A DNA stretch of 28,399 nt from Mycobacteriales bacterium (GCA_018376445.1 JAHABL010000014.1:1-28399), one strand, 5' to 3'. Positions 9,023-17,639 are shown, counted from the stretch's first letter. Translations and numbers: made by a program. The notes: generated by a model not told the origin, from the sequence alone.

Positions 9023-11233
9023 ATGTTGCAGGGGTTCGAAATTGTTGGAGGCGCGTGTTTCGGGGGTGATCCGCTTGGTATTACTGATTTGAAGCGTGTG
9101 AATTATTTCTACGGTCCTAATGGATCTGGAAAGACGACGATCAGTCGAGCTTTCGCTGGATATGACTCTCTACAGTTTAAACCTGATTGGCAAGATGGTG
9201 CCGAGATGACGATTCGCGTCTATAACAGAGACCTAGTAGATCAGATACTTCTCGAATCCAAAAGAATTCCTGGCGTCTTCGTTCTCGGCGAGAACAGTGT
9301 CGACGCCCAGACTCGCCTCAATCAGATAGAGGAGCATGGAGGTGAGCTTGATCAGGCTCGCGACAGGTATGAGCGCGCTAAGTCCAGTCACGACGACGCA
9401 AAGGCACGTCAAGCTGATGCAAAGGAGAGTTTTAAGGACACTGCTTGGCGTGAGTATCGTGGACTTGTTGATGAGCATAAAGTGTTGTTGCCCGCTTTCA
9501 CAGGTCAGCGAGGGGTAGATAAGAATAAAGAAAAGCTAGTGGAGCGCCTTCTCGAGTTAAAGGAGCCGAACGATGACACGCGCCCGCCAGAACTCAAGAA
9601 GCTTCTCGCGGACGCTGATGCTGTATTCGATGGAGGAGCGAAAGCCCGCCCACCGCTTAAGGAGTGCTCACGGTTTCGCTGGACTGATCATGACGGTTTT
9701 GTTCTTCTAGATCAGAAGGTTGTGGGCAGTTCCGAGGCTTCGCTCAGCGAGCTTGTTGAAAGCCTGGGGAATGAGGACTGGGTTCAGACCGGACGCCACT
9801 ACCTTGACAAGACGCATGGACGATGCCCGTTTTGTCAACAGAAGGCACCCAAGGACCTCGCCAAGCAGCTCGAGGACATGTTTGACAACCGGTACATGAA
9901 ACAACTTGAGAAGCTGAAACGGCTGGTAAATGACCATTCATTGTGGATTCGTACCAATAGGGATGCCGTCGATGGCTGGGACGAGGAGTCCATTAGATAT
10001 CTTGATCAGGCTGCGTACCAGAAGGCACTCGGATCGTTGAATGCCATAAATGCTGACAATCAGCAGCGACTCGAGCGGAAGCTTGGGGCGCCTTCTGGGA
10101 AGGTGGAGGTTTCCGTGTCAAGCGATCCGATTGACGATCTAAATGCTGTCATTAAAGAGGCTAACTCCAAAATCGATTCGCACAATCGACTTGTTGAGTC
10201 GCAAAAAGAGGAGAAGCCAAAACTAGTCGCCAAATGCTGGACTTACTTGGCCGACGTTCTTCTTCGAGATGAGCTCCATGAATACCGTCGGAAGTCCGCT
10301 GATCTACAGAAGGGGATAGATCAGACGCAAAAAAAGATCGAAGGCGCGTTGAAGGCAATTCAAAACCTCGAGAAAGAGGTGCAGGACTTGCAGCACCACG
10401 TCAAATCATCAGAACCGGTGATCAAAAAGATCAACCAGCTCCTCGAGCGTTCCGGATTCACTTCATTTCAAATCGTCAAATCTACCGAGCTCACGGATGG
10501 CTATATGCTGGCACGTAACGGTGTACCGCTTGACGAACGTTCCCTTAGTGAGGGGGAGCGGACATTTATCGCCTTTCTTTACTATTATTACAGTCTGGAT
10601 GCATCGTCGGCAAAGGTCTTGGCTGTGATCGACGACCCGATTTCTAGCCTCGACAGCGACATCCTGTTCATCGTCAGCACACTGGTCCGCAATCTACTCG
10701 AAGACGCGCTGTTAAATAGGGGTCGGGTGGCGCAAGTAATCGTTCTGACACACAATGTCTACTTCCATAAGGAAGTGACCCAACTCAGGTGCGGAGATAA
10801 AGGATCAGACCGATGCTACTACGTTATTAGAAAAACCTACAATGGTCCTCACGTTGTCGAGCCATATATCGAAAATCCAGTGACTACAGAATATGAGCGT
10901 CTTTGGTCTGAAGTGCGACGTGTTTCTGAAGGTGAACAAATTAGCATTGTTGGCCTAGAGAACCTTCTCCGAAGAATCCTTGAAAGCTACTTTCGGATCG
11001 CCGGTGGTATATGGGTTACGGATCTTACGAAGAACTTGAATCGAGAGGAACGGTCAGTTGTTACCTCCCTATTTAACTGGGTTAACGTAGGCTCCCATGG
11101 GATATTCGAAAATCTCCACTATTCGCCAGGGGAAACTACCCGGGAAACATATCTTGATGTGTTTAAGCATGTCTTCGAAATCGCCGGGCATTCTGCTCAT
11201 TACGAAATGATGATGAGGATCGGCTCGGATTGA
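9023..11233 (+). CDS. rloC: RloC-like ATPase with zinc hook and candidate anticodon-nuclease domain
   Basis: RloC proteins are ABC/AAA ATPases of the Rad50 type that cut a tRNA anticodon loop after DNA damage or phage attack. I place the start at ATG 9023, preceded by GGAGAGG, and not at GTG 8951; this gives 736 aa. Walker A is G-P-N-G-S-G-K-T (31-38). Coiled coils follow, broken by a zinc hook C268-P-F-C271. After the second coiled coil come the signature L-S-E-G-E-R (about 507) and Walker B V-I-D-D-P-I-S-S-L-D (about 535). In the C-terminal domain R650, E654 (R-R-I-L-E) and H692 (V-G-S-H-G) resemble the R-x3-E...H triad of PrrC/RloC nucleases. The base composition is clearly poorer in G+C than its neighbours, a sign of transfer. 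Its place after hsdR matches the name 'restriction-linked ORF'. Nuclease activity is inferred. Confidence 0.8.
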   Translation: MLQGFEIVGGACFGGDPLGITDLKRVNYFYGPNGSGKTTISRAFAGYDSLQFKPDWQDGAEMTIRVYNRDLVDQILLESKRIPGVFVLGENSVDAQTRLNQIEEHGGELDQARDRYERAKSSHDDAKARQADAKESFKDTAWREYRGLVDEHKVLLPAFTGQRGVDKNKEKLVERLLELKEPNDDTRPPELKKLLADADAVFDGGAKARPPLKECSRFRWTDHDGFVLLDQKVVGSSEASLSELVESLGNEDWVQTGRHYLDKTHGRCPFCQQKAPKDLAKQLEDMFDNRYMKQLEKLKRLVNDHSLWIRTNRDAVDGWDEESIRYLDQAAYQKALGSLNAINADNQQRLERKLGAPSGKVEVSVSSDPIDDLNAVIKEANSKIDSHNRLVESQKEEKPKLVAKCWTYLADVLLRDELHEYRRKSADLQKGIDQTQKKIEGALKAIQNLEKEVQDLQHHVKSSEPVIKKINQLLERSGFTSFQIVKSTELTDGYMLARNGVPLDERSLSEGERTFIAFLYYYYSLDASSAKVLAVIDDPISSLDSDILFIVSTLVRNLLEDALLNRGRVAQVIVLTHNVYFHKEVTQLRCGDKGSDRCYYVIRKTYNGPHVVEPYIENPVTTEYERLWSEVRRVSEGEQISIVGLENLLRRILESYFRIAGGIWVTDLTKNLNREERSVVTSLFNWVNVGSHGIFENLHYSPGETTRETYLDVFKHVFEIAGHSAHYEMMMRIGSD

Positions 11234-11398
11234 GCTGTTGGCGAGTAGCATGTCTAGGCCAAGGAGTGAGTAAAGCTTCAACCTGAGGGGGTCAGGGGAG
11301 GATTTTACGTGTGTTGTATTGTATTTATTGGGGCTGTAGGGGAACTCGCGGGAAAGCAATAAAGCATGGTTATTGTCTATTTGGTGATTGCTTGAAAC

Positions 11399-11557
11399 GA
11401 GCTCTTCGCAGTTGAAGGTGTGGATCGGTAGCTGACCCCTGGGCCCTGGTGTGGGTCGGGGTTCATGGCGATTGACCACGTTGGGGTCAACGCCCCAGCG
11501 TCCGAGTATGGCCTCTTTGCCTTCGGTGGCATCTGACCAAAGAATCCCCGCAGCCAT
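11399..11557 (-). other. Composition break with small reading-frame relic and IS-like end
   Basis: At about 11399 AT-rich DNA following the RloC-like gene changes abruptly to high-G+C DNA. Just inside the G+C-rich side, GCTCTTC at 11401-11407 resembles the GGCTCTT ends of ISL3-family elements. A minus-strand frame starting at ATG 11557 with AAGGAG nine bases upstream (M-A-A-G-I-L-W-S-D-A-T-E) has G+C-type codons for about 53 residues. It then runs on without codon bias through the AT-rich side and into the RloC gene. I read this as a truncated gene or insertion-sequence scar at the edge of the acquired block; the product is not recognised. Confidence 0.35.
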
Positions 11558-11769
11558 CGGTGTGCTTCTCCTTCTACAGTCCCCGGGATCCCATCAGCGA
11601 CCCGCAGGACTCCCGTCACAGGTCTGACAGCCCGCACAGCTTCAGACCATCCACAACTGCCAGCTCAGTGTCAGTAATGATCCCGTCAGTCGTGCAGCTT
11701 GTTAAGAGCGGCGAAGAGCACAGGACGGGTCAGGTTCCAGGTCGTATGTCGCCACGGCCACGTGAGATC

Positions 11770-11798
11770 TTGACATGTGCGTCTCGGTGGTGAATAGT
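11770..11798 (+). promoter_or_regulatory. Promoter of the sugar uptake operon
   Basis: A consensus -35 box TTGACA (11770-11775) is followed after 17 bases by AATAGT (11793-11798); TAGTAT overlaps it at a 19-base spacing. The predicted start of transcription is near 11805, which leaves an 80-90 nt leader before ATG 11889. Confidence 0.6.
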
Positions 11799-11808
11799 AT
11801 CTGCCATC

Positions 11809-11824
11809 TTTGAATCGCTTCAAA
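11809..11824 (+). promoter_or_regulatory. LacI-family operator
   Basis: TTTGAATCGCTTCAAA is a 16-bp palindrome with seven of eight pairs matched and a central CG step, the usual form for LacI/GalR regulators. It covers the start of transcription predicted for the operon, the classic repression position. The likely ligand is the LacI protein encoded inside the operon at 16609. Confidence 0.65.
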
Positions 11825-11839
11825 GTTGTTGTCGATTCC

Positions 11840-11861
11840 GCGTGCCACCCCATTGGCACGC
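11840..11861 (+). promoter_or_regulatory. Leader hairpin in the binding-protein mRNA
   Basis: A perfect 8-bp stem GCGTGCCA/TGGCACGC closes a six-base loop. It lies in the untranslated leader, about 20 bases before the Shine-Dalgarno. It may protect the 5' end or serve as a second regulator site. Confidence 0.5.
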
Positions 11862-11888
11862 AAGGCCAAAGTTGTCCGGAAGGAAATC

Positions 11889-12905
11889 ATGAAGCGTCGA
11901 CATGGTCTCGCGGTAGCGAGCCTCGCAACCGCCTTCGCACTCGCCGCCACTGGCTGTGCCGGCGGTAACAAGTCCGCCACCTCAGGGGAGTCCACCTCGG
12001 ACGTCTCGGTGGCTTTCGTCCCGAAGATCCAGGGCATCCCGTTCTTCGAGGCGATGAACAAGGGTGGTTCTGACGCCGCCAAGGAGTTCGGGTTCAAGTG
12101 GGTCTACAGCGGCCCCACCACCGCCGATCCTGCCGCCCAAGGCGACGTCGTCCGTTCTCTCATGCAGCAGAAGGTGAGCAGCCTGATGGTCGCCTCCAAC
12201 GACCCTGACTCCATGGGGCCCCTACTCAAGGAGGCGCAGGACAAGGGCATCAAGGTCGGCACCTCCGACACTGACGCTCCGGACTCGGTGCGTGAGGTCT
12301 TCGTCACGCAGGCCACCGAGGACGGCATTGGTTCCGCCCTCCTCGAGCAGATCGCCAAGCCCATGAACGGCGAGGGTGAGATCGCCATCGTGTCCTGCGG
12401 TCAGACCGCCTCGAACCTGAACGCATGGATCAAGGTCGTCAAGACCAAGGCTGCCTCGGATTACCCGAAGATCAAGATCGTGGACACGGTGTACGCTGAC
12501 GAAGACCAGGCCAAGGCAGTAACCATGGCCAAAGACCTGATGAATGCCAACCCCAACCTCAAGGGCATCATCGGCCCTTGCACCACTGCGGCCCCTGGCG
12601 TCGCTCAGGCTGTCCAGGAGTCCGGCATGACCGGCAAGGTGTTCACGGTTGGTGTCGGCACGCCCAAGGCCATGCTGCCTTACCTGACCGACGGTTCCTC
12701 CAGCGCATCTGTGCTCTGGAACGTCGAGGATCATGGCTACCTGACCGCCTGGGCCGGCTTCCAGCTGGCCTCGGGTAAGAAGTTTGAGCCCACCCAGGAC
12801 GTCGGCCGACTCAAGGGCGTCAAGTACGACGAGTCGACCAAGACTCTGCTGCTCGGGGAGCCCCTCATCCTGACCAAGGACAATGCGGGCAACTTCAACT
12901 ACTAG
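11889..12905 (+). CDS. Sugar ABC transporter substrate-binding lipoprotein (RhaS/LsrB subfamily)
   Basis: This is the extracytoplasmic binding protein that delivers a sugar to the transporter encoded downstream. The start is ATG 11889 with AAGGAA just upstream; a longer frame from 11826 has no ribosome site and would bury the signal peptide. The signal is K-R-R, a hydrophobic stretch, then A-A-T-G-C with Cys23 as the lipidation site. The mature 315 residues form a type I periplasmic-binding fold. The pattern K-I-Q-G-I-P-F-F-E-A-M-N-K-G, W-V-Y-S-G-P-T, A-S-N-D-P and D-T-D resembles the rhamnose (RhaS) and AI-2 (LsrB) binders more than classical RbsB. The ligand is therefore probably a pentose, deoxyhexose or related sugar. 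It is the first gene of the operon, behind the LacI operator. Confidence 0.88.
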   Translation: MKRRHGLAVASLATAFALAATGCAGGNKSATSGESTSDVSVAFVPKIQGIPFFEAMNKGGSDAAKEFGFKWVYSGPTTADPAAQGDVVRSLMQQKVSSLMVASNDPDSMGPLLKEAQDKGIKVGTSDTDAPDSVREVFVTQATEDGIGSALLEQIAKPMNGEGEIAIVSCGQTASNLNAWIKVVKTKAASDYPKIKIVDTVYADEDQAKAVTMAKDLMNANPNLKGIIGPCTTAAPGVAQAVQESGMTGKVFTVGVGTPKAMLPYLTDGSSSASVLWNVEDHGYLTAWAGFQLASGKKFEPTQDVGRLKGVKYDESTKTLLLGEPLILTKDNAGNFNY

Positions 12906-12946
12906 TAGTCCCAGGGTGGATTGAGCCACCCAGTTGAACCAACCAC

Positions 12947-12973
12947 GGTGGGGCGCGGTCTCCGCGCCCCACC
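12947..12973 (+). promoter_or_regulatory. Intercistronic 12-bp stem-loop between binding protein and ATPase
   Basis: GGTGGGGCGCGG and CCGCGCCCCACC form a perfect 12-bp stem with a TCT loop. No T run follows and the ATPase Shine-Dalgarno AAGGA starts six bases later, so it is not a simple terminator. Such stems in ABC operons usually block 3' exonucleases or cause partial termination, giving more binding protein than transporter. Confidence 0.7.
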
Positions 12974-12989
12974 TTCACAAGGATGTGAA

Positions 12990-14543
12990 ATGGCAGCACC
13001 AGTGACGGAGGCCACCAGGACGGGTACGCCCGTGCTCGAGGTATGCAACATCGACAAGCGGTACGGCGGCGTTCACGCACTCAAGGACGTGAGCTGGAAG
13101 GTCTACCCGGGCGAGGTCTGCGGCCTCGTGGGAGAGAACGGCGCCGGCAAGTCCACGCTGATCAAGATGATCAGCGGGGCGGAGTCTCCCGACACGGGGA
13201 CGGTCCTCGTCGACGGCAGCGAGTTAGCCCATGGGGATACGAAAGCCGCGCTCGCAGCGGGTGTTTCGGCCGTCTATCAGGAGCCACAACTGTTCGCTGA
13301 CCTGACCGTCGCCGAGAATGTCTTCCTCGGTCGCGAGCTCACCAAGGTGGGGCGCGTCGCGTGGGCCGAGCAGCAGCGGCGTGTGGTCGATCTCCTGGCC
13401 CGTCTCAACCTCAGCCCGGACATCATGCACACCCGCGTCGGAGATCTTGCGGTGGGAGAGCAGCAGCTGGTCTCCATCGCCAAGGCCTTTGTCGCTGACG
13501 TCCGTCTCCTGATCCTCGACGAGCCCAGTGCCATCCTCACCAACCGCGACATTGAACGTCTCTTCGCCACGGTCCGCAGGCTCCGTGAGGAGAACATCGG
13601 TGTTATCTACATCTCTCACCGGTTGGACGAGCTCACCGAGATCACGGACCGCGTGACGGTGATGCGCGATGGCGCGATCGTTGGTGACTACCCGACGGAG
13701 GAGATGTCGCCTGCGAAAATCGCCAAGGCTATGGTGGGGGACAAGTTCCAGGTCGCCGACCGCGGCGAGCGTCCCAGCCGCGCGAGCGACGAGGTCATCC
13801 TGTCGGTAAAGGACCTTGGCTGTGGAGACCGTCTGCAGTCGGCCAATTTCGAGTTGCACCGCGGTGAGGTCCTCGGAGTGTACGGCCTGATCGGCTCAGG
13901 TGCTACCGAGCTTGCCCGTTGTCTTTTTGGCATCTTGAAGCCGGACCACGGCGAGATCGTCGTCGACGGCGCCCCCCGCAGCTTCACCTCTCCACGCCGC
14001 GCCATGGATGCGGGGATCGCCTTGCTGCCGGGCAATAGAAAGACGCAGGGCGCTTTTCTTCCCAAGTCGCTCGCCTTCAACCTTTCGTCAAACCATCTGC
14101 GCTACTTCTCGAAGGGCGGTGTCTTCGACCACAAGCGCGAGGAGTCCGTGATGCGGGAGATGATCGATCGTCTCCGCATCAAGGCTCCTGGTCCCGACAC
14201 CGTGATCGGGGCGCTCTCCGGCGGCAACCAGCAGAAGGTCGTTATGGCGCGTCAGCTCGTTGAGGAAGCCAAGATCTTGGTCGCCGAGGAGCCGACGCAG
14301 GGCGTCGATGTTGGCGCCAAGGCTGAGATTCACCGGCTCATCCTCGACCACGTCGCCGAGGGGCATGCCGCCCTGGTGCTCTCCACGGACCTCGAAGAGA
14401 TTCGTTTCCTTTGTGATCGCATCATCGTGCTGCGACGAGGCGTGACCGAGCAGGATCTACCCGGAAACGTCTCTGCTGCCCGCCTGCTGTCCGCGGCGTC
14501 GGGCGAGACTTCGGACGAGGAGGTTGTCAAAGATGAGCAGTGA
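12990..14543 (+). CDS. Sugar ABC transporter ATPase, two fused nucleotide-binding domains
   Basis: It drives import by the two permeases below. The start is ATG 12990 with AAGGA seven bases upstream, giving 517 aa, the usual size for RbsA/MglA/RhaT proteins. Domain 1 has Walker A G-E-N-G-A-G-K-S-T (48-56), signature L-A-V-G-E-Q-Q and Walker B L-I-L-D-E-P-S-A. Domain 2 has the degenerate P-loop G-L-I-G-S-G-A-T-E-L (about 300-310) normal in this family and a good signature L-S-G-G-N-Q-Q-K (about 409). Its Walker B reads V-A-E-E-P-T-Q-G-V-D, with Glu in place of the Mg-binding Asp. The second site is therefore likely weak and the first does most hydrolysis. It overlaps the next gene by 11 bases. 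Confidence 0.93.
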   Translation: MAAPVTEATRTGTPVLEVCNIDKRYGGVHALKDVSWKVYPGEVCGLVGENGAGKSTLIKMISGAESPDTGTVLVDGSELAHGDTKAALAAGVSAVYQEPQLFADLTVAENVFLGRELTKVGRVAWAEQQRRVVDLLARLNLSPDIMHTRVGDLAVGEQQLVSIAKAFVADVRLLILDEPSAILTNRDIERLFATVRRLREENIGVIYISHRLDELTEITDRVTVMRDGAIVGDYPTEEMSPAKIAKAMVGDKFQVADRGERPSRASDEVILSVKDLGCGDRLQSANFELHRGEVLGVYGLIGSGATELARCLFGILKPDHGEIVVDGAPRSFTSPRRAMDAGIALLPGNRKTQGAFLPKSLAFNLSSNHLRYFSKGGVFDHKREESVMREMIDRLRIKAPGPDTVIGALSGGNQQKVVMARQLVEEAKILVAEEPTQGVDVGAKAEIHRLILDHVAEGHAALVLSTDLEEIRFLCDRIIVLRRGVTEQDLPGNVSAARLLSAASGETSDEEVVKDEQ

Positions 14544-15537
14544 CACACAAGCCGTGAGTGGCGTTAAGGCCACACCGAAGCGGCGCCGCCCCTGGATCGA
14601 GGGTCAGGAGATCGTCCTAATCGGAGTGACCGCAGCCCTGTGGATCATCATGGCGATCGTCGCCCCGACCTTCATCGAGCCGAGCAGCGTCTTCTCCATC
14701 TTCTACGGTGTGGCTCCCATCATCGTGATGGGCGTCGCCATGACAGCGATCATGTGCACGGCGGGGATTGACGTCTCTGTGGGCTCCATGCTCGCCGTGG
14801 TCATGGTGGTGGTCGGGCGAATGCTGCGTGACCTCCACGTCAGCGCGCCGGTCGCCATCCTTGTCGCGATTATCATGGGTGCCCTACTGGGTGCCATCAA
14901 CGCCGCGCTCATCTCATTCGGGCGAGTCCCCGCGATGGTCGTGACCTTCGGCACCCTCAACGTCTTCCGTTTTGTAGCGCTTCAAATTTTCGGAGACACC
15001 CAGCTGGCTGGGGTGCCGAATACGCTTGGCTTCCTTGGAGGTGGCGTTGACGCCTCTTTCCTCGGCATACCGAACGCCATGTGGTTGGCCTTGCTGATCG
15101 CCCTGCTCGCGTGGTTCTACATGCGTGACTGGGCAACGGGCCGTCATATTTATGCCATTGGCAATGATCCCGTCGCCGCCCGACTGGCTGGCGTGAAGGT
15201 CCAGCGCAGGGTGTTCGAGCTCTACGTCTTCAGCGGCATCGCCGTCGGTATTGCCGGCGTCATGTTGATCGGCAACGGCGGACTTGTCCAGCAGAATATC
15301 GGTACCGGTCTCGAGATGTCCGTCATCGCCGCCTGCGTCATTGGCGGCACGTCGGTCATCGGCGGCCGAGGCACCGTCTTGGGGACTGTGTTGGGAGCCA
15401 TTCTGGTGTGCAGCGTTCAGGCGGCCGTCACGCACCTACACCTCCCCAGCCAGCTCACACAGCTCTTCGTGGGTGTCATCATCATCATCGCGGTCGGGGT
15501 TGACCTGGCCCGTCAGGCAAGGAGAAACCGCAAGTGA
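14533..15537 (+). CDS. Sugar ABC transporter permease 1
   Basis: A 334-aa integral membrane protein of the RbsC/RhaP family (BPD_transp_2). The start is ATG 14533, with GAGGAGG nine bases upstream; a TTG nine bases earlier touches that site and is unlikely. A basic N-terminal tail (T-P-K-R-R-R-P-W) precedes about eight to ten hydrophobic segments. The family loop A-G-I-D-V-S-V-G-S-M-L lies near residue 80 and the cytoplasmic coupling region Y-A-I-G-N-D-P-V-A-A-R-L-A-G-V (about 210) contacts the ATPase. The C terminus ends in R-Q-A-R-R-N-R-K. It overlaps the ATPase by 11 bases and the second permease by four (GTGA), so all three are co-translated. Confidence 0.92.
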   Translation: MSSDTQAVSGVKATPKRRRPWIEGQEIVLIGVTAALWIIMAIVAPTFIEPSSVFSIFYGVAPIIVMGVAMTAIMCTAGIDVSVGSMLAVVMVVVGRMLRDLHVSAPVAILVAIIMGALLGAINAALISFGRVPAMVVTFGTLNVFRFVALQIFGDTQLAGVPNTLGFLGGGVDASFLGIPNAMWLALLIALLAWFYMRDWATGRHIYAIGNDPVAARLAGVKVQRRVFELYVFSGIAVGIAGVMLIGNGGLVQQNIGTGLEMSVIAACVIGGTSVIGGRGTVLGTVLGAILVCSVQAAVTHLHLPSQLTQLFVGVIIIIAVGVDLARQARRNRK

Positions 15538-16607
15538 GCACCACTCCTGCAGACGTGGCGGTAGCCACGCAGCCCAAGAAGGAATCGACGGGTGCGCGCT
15601 TGCTACGCGTCGCGCTGACCGAGCGCGTCGCGGCGCTGGCGGTCCTGACCGTGATCCTCGTCATCGTGTTCTACCTGTTGGGGAACAATGGCAACCTGTA
15701 TGCTCCCTTCGACCTTTCCTACATGGTGTCCTCGCTCCAGGCCTTCGTCCCTGTGGCCCTGCTCGCCTTGGCGGAGATGTTCGTCATCACGTCCGGCCGT
15801 TCCGGCATCGACCTGTCCGTCGGCGCCATGGTCTCGTTGTGCGGCCTCGTCTTCGGCGCGCTAGTCCAGCACGCTGGTATGCCGGTCCTCCTCGCGGCCC
15901 TTGTGGCGATCATTGTCGGCGGGTTGATGGGTCTGCTGAACGGCGTCCTCGTGGGCTATTTCGGCTTCCCACCTCTCATCGCCACGCTGGCGACCTCGTA
16001 TGCGTTCGCTTCGATCGCGATGGTGGCCAGCGGCCAGGCTCCCATCTCGGGGTCGAAGATCGCCGCCACGCACGAGCTCACCCGCAACCTTCCGCTGTTC
16101 GGAGACGTGGAGCTGCCGATCCAGGTCCTGACCTTCCTCCTGCCCGCGATGGTGATCTCCTGGTTCATGCTGGAACACACGACGTGGGGGCGCTCGTTGC
16201 TGGCCATTGGCACCAATGACACGGCCGCCGCTTACGCCGGGCAGAGTGTCCGCTGGACGAGGGCTTCGGCCTACATGGCCTCCGGGCTCCTGTCCGGCGT
16301 GGCAGCTGTCGTCAACGTGGCTCAGTTCGCCTCCGCTAGGCCTGATGCCGGCACGAGCGGTAACGGCATGGCTCTGCCTGCCATCACGATCGCGGCGCTC
16401 GGTGGCGTCCTGATTTCCGGTGGTCTCGCTCGGGTGAGTGGTGTTATGACAAGCGCACTGCTCATCACGTGGCTGAACGCGGCCCTCCTGATCTCCTTCC
16501 AGGGAAGCCTCGGCCCCCGCACCCAGCTGCTGGCGCTCGGTCTCCTGCTGATCTGCTCTGTCCTGCTGAACAGCTACGCCGCGCGACGGTACGGACTTCG
16601 AGCCTGA
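15534..16607 (+). CDS. Sugar ABC transporter permease 2
   Basis: A 357-aa membrane protein of the same BPD_transp_2 family, forming a heterodimeric channel with permease 1. The start is GTG 15534 with AAGGAG ten bases upstream; the GTGA overlap gives coupling. The family motifs G-I-D-L-S-V-G-A-M-V (about residue 90) and L-A-I-G-T-N-D-T-A-A-A-Y-A-G-Q (about 225) are clear. Two different permeases, as here, are typical of RhaPQ, LsrCD and YtfT/YjfF transporters and not of ribose systems with one RbsC. The stop is followed one base later by the regulator gene. Confidence 0.92.
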   Translation: MSTTPADVAVATQPKKESTGARLLRVALTERVAALAVLTVILVIVFYLLGNNGNLYAPFDLSYMVSSLQAFVPVALLALAEMFVITSGRSGIDLSVGAMVSLCGLVFGALVQHAGMPVLLAALVAIIVGGLMGLLNGVLVGYFGFPPLIATLATSYAFASIAMVASGQAPISGSKIAATHELTRNLPLFGDVELPIQVLTFLLPAMVISWFMLEHTTWGRSLLAIGTNDTAAAYAGQSVRWTRASAYMASGLLSGVAAVVNVAQFASARPDAGTSGNGMALPAITIAALGGVLISGGLARVSGVMTSALLITWLNAALLISFQGSLGPRTQLLALGLLLICSVLLNSYAARRYGLRA

Positions 16608-16608
16608 C

Positions 16609-17622
16609 ATGAGGGAGAGGAATAACGCGAGCATCTATTCGGTGGCGCAGGCCGCTGGGACCTCGGTTGGTACTGTCTCGAACGTCATCAACCATCCTGA
16701 GCGCGTGAGCCCTGCTCTTCGAACTCGCGTGGAGGCTGAGATGGCGCGGCAACGCTACTGGCCGCGACCGGCAGCGCGGGCGCTGGCCCGTCAGCGTTCA
16801 CGCCTCGTCGGGGTGGTCGTCTTCGACATCTCCAACCCCTTCTTCTCCCACGTGGCCAATCTCATGGACCAAGAGGTCCAGGCGGCGGGCAACTCGCTGA
16901 TGCTGGCCGGGACCCAGCAGTCCAACCAGGCCGAGCGGGCCGCCTTGGAGAGCATGAGCCGCGCTGGGGTGGATGCTTTCGCCGTGTGCACCTCGGGCGG
17001 CAACTTCGACCTTCTCAACCGCCTCCAGGAGCGAGGTCACCCCGTTCTCCTCTTCGCTCAGCGCAGCGAGGACGAGAGGATCAAAGCGGTCACCATCGAC
17101 GACTTTACGGGCATGGGACTCATTGCCGGCCACGTCGTGGACCGGGGCGCCCATAGGATTTGCTTCATCGAGGAGCCCATTCACGCGGTCCAGCACCGCG
17201 ATCGCTGGGCGGGGTTCGTGGCCGCTCTGGATAGCCGTGGCCTGGATCCGGACCAGGTGCGCAGGGTGCCCGCTTCCGGTCCGACCTGGGACGGCGGTTT
17301 CCAAGTCGTGAGCGAGATCCTCGCGCAACCTCGGTCCATGTGGCCGGATTGCATCGTGTGCCTGAATGATTACACCGCCATCGGTGCATGCCGGGCGGTC
17401 CGCAGCGCGGGGTTGGTGGTCGGCCGGGACATCCTCGTTACCGGCTATGACGACATTCCCTACGGCGCGGTTCTCGACGTGCCGCTGACGACCATCCGGC
17501 AGCCCTTTGACGAGATGAGCGGTTACCTTACAACCCAGCTACTTGAGGCTGCCGAGCGCCGCGATGTCGCGGTGGAAGGCCGCCTGTTCACGCCCGAGCT
17601 CATGATCCGTGAGTCGGCATAA
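16609..17622 (+). CDS. LacI-family transcriptional regulator of the operon
   Basis: A 337-aa repressor. The N-terminal helix-turn-helix Y-S-V-A-Q-A-A-G-T-S-V-G-T-V-S-N-V-I-N-H (about 10-29) is followed by the hinge and R-P-A-A-R-A-L-A-R-Q-R-S, then a type I periplasmic-binding-like ligand domain (V-V-V-F-D-I-S-N-P-F-F onward; effector face V-T-G-Y-D-D-I-P-Y). ATG 16609 starts one base after the permease stop. It has only a poor ribosome site, so it probably depends on coupling; this keeps its level low. Lying inside the operon it should repress itself, acting at the palindrome 11809-11824. The inducer is probably the transported sugar or a phosphorylated product. Confidence 0.92.
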   Translation: MRERNNASIYSVAQAAGTSVGTVSNVINHPERVSPALRTRVEAEMARQRYWPRPAARALARQRSRLVGVVVFDISNPFFSHVANLMDQEVQAAGNSLMLAGTQQSNQAERAALESMSRAGVDAFAVCTSGGNFDLLNRLQERGHPVLLFAQRSEDERIKAVTIDDFTGMGLIAGHVVDRGAHRICFIEEPIHAVQHRDRWAGFVAALDSRGLDPDQVRRVPASGPTWDGGFQVVSEILAQPRSMWPDCIVCLNDYTAIGACRAVRSAGLVVGRDILVTGYDDIPYGAVLDVPLTTIRQPFDEMSGYLTTQLLEAAERRDVAVEGRLFTPELMIRESA

Positions 17623-17639
17623 CCATGAAAGGGAGACCC

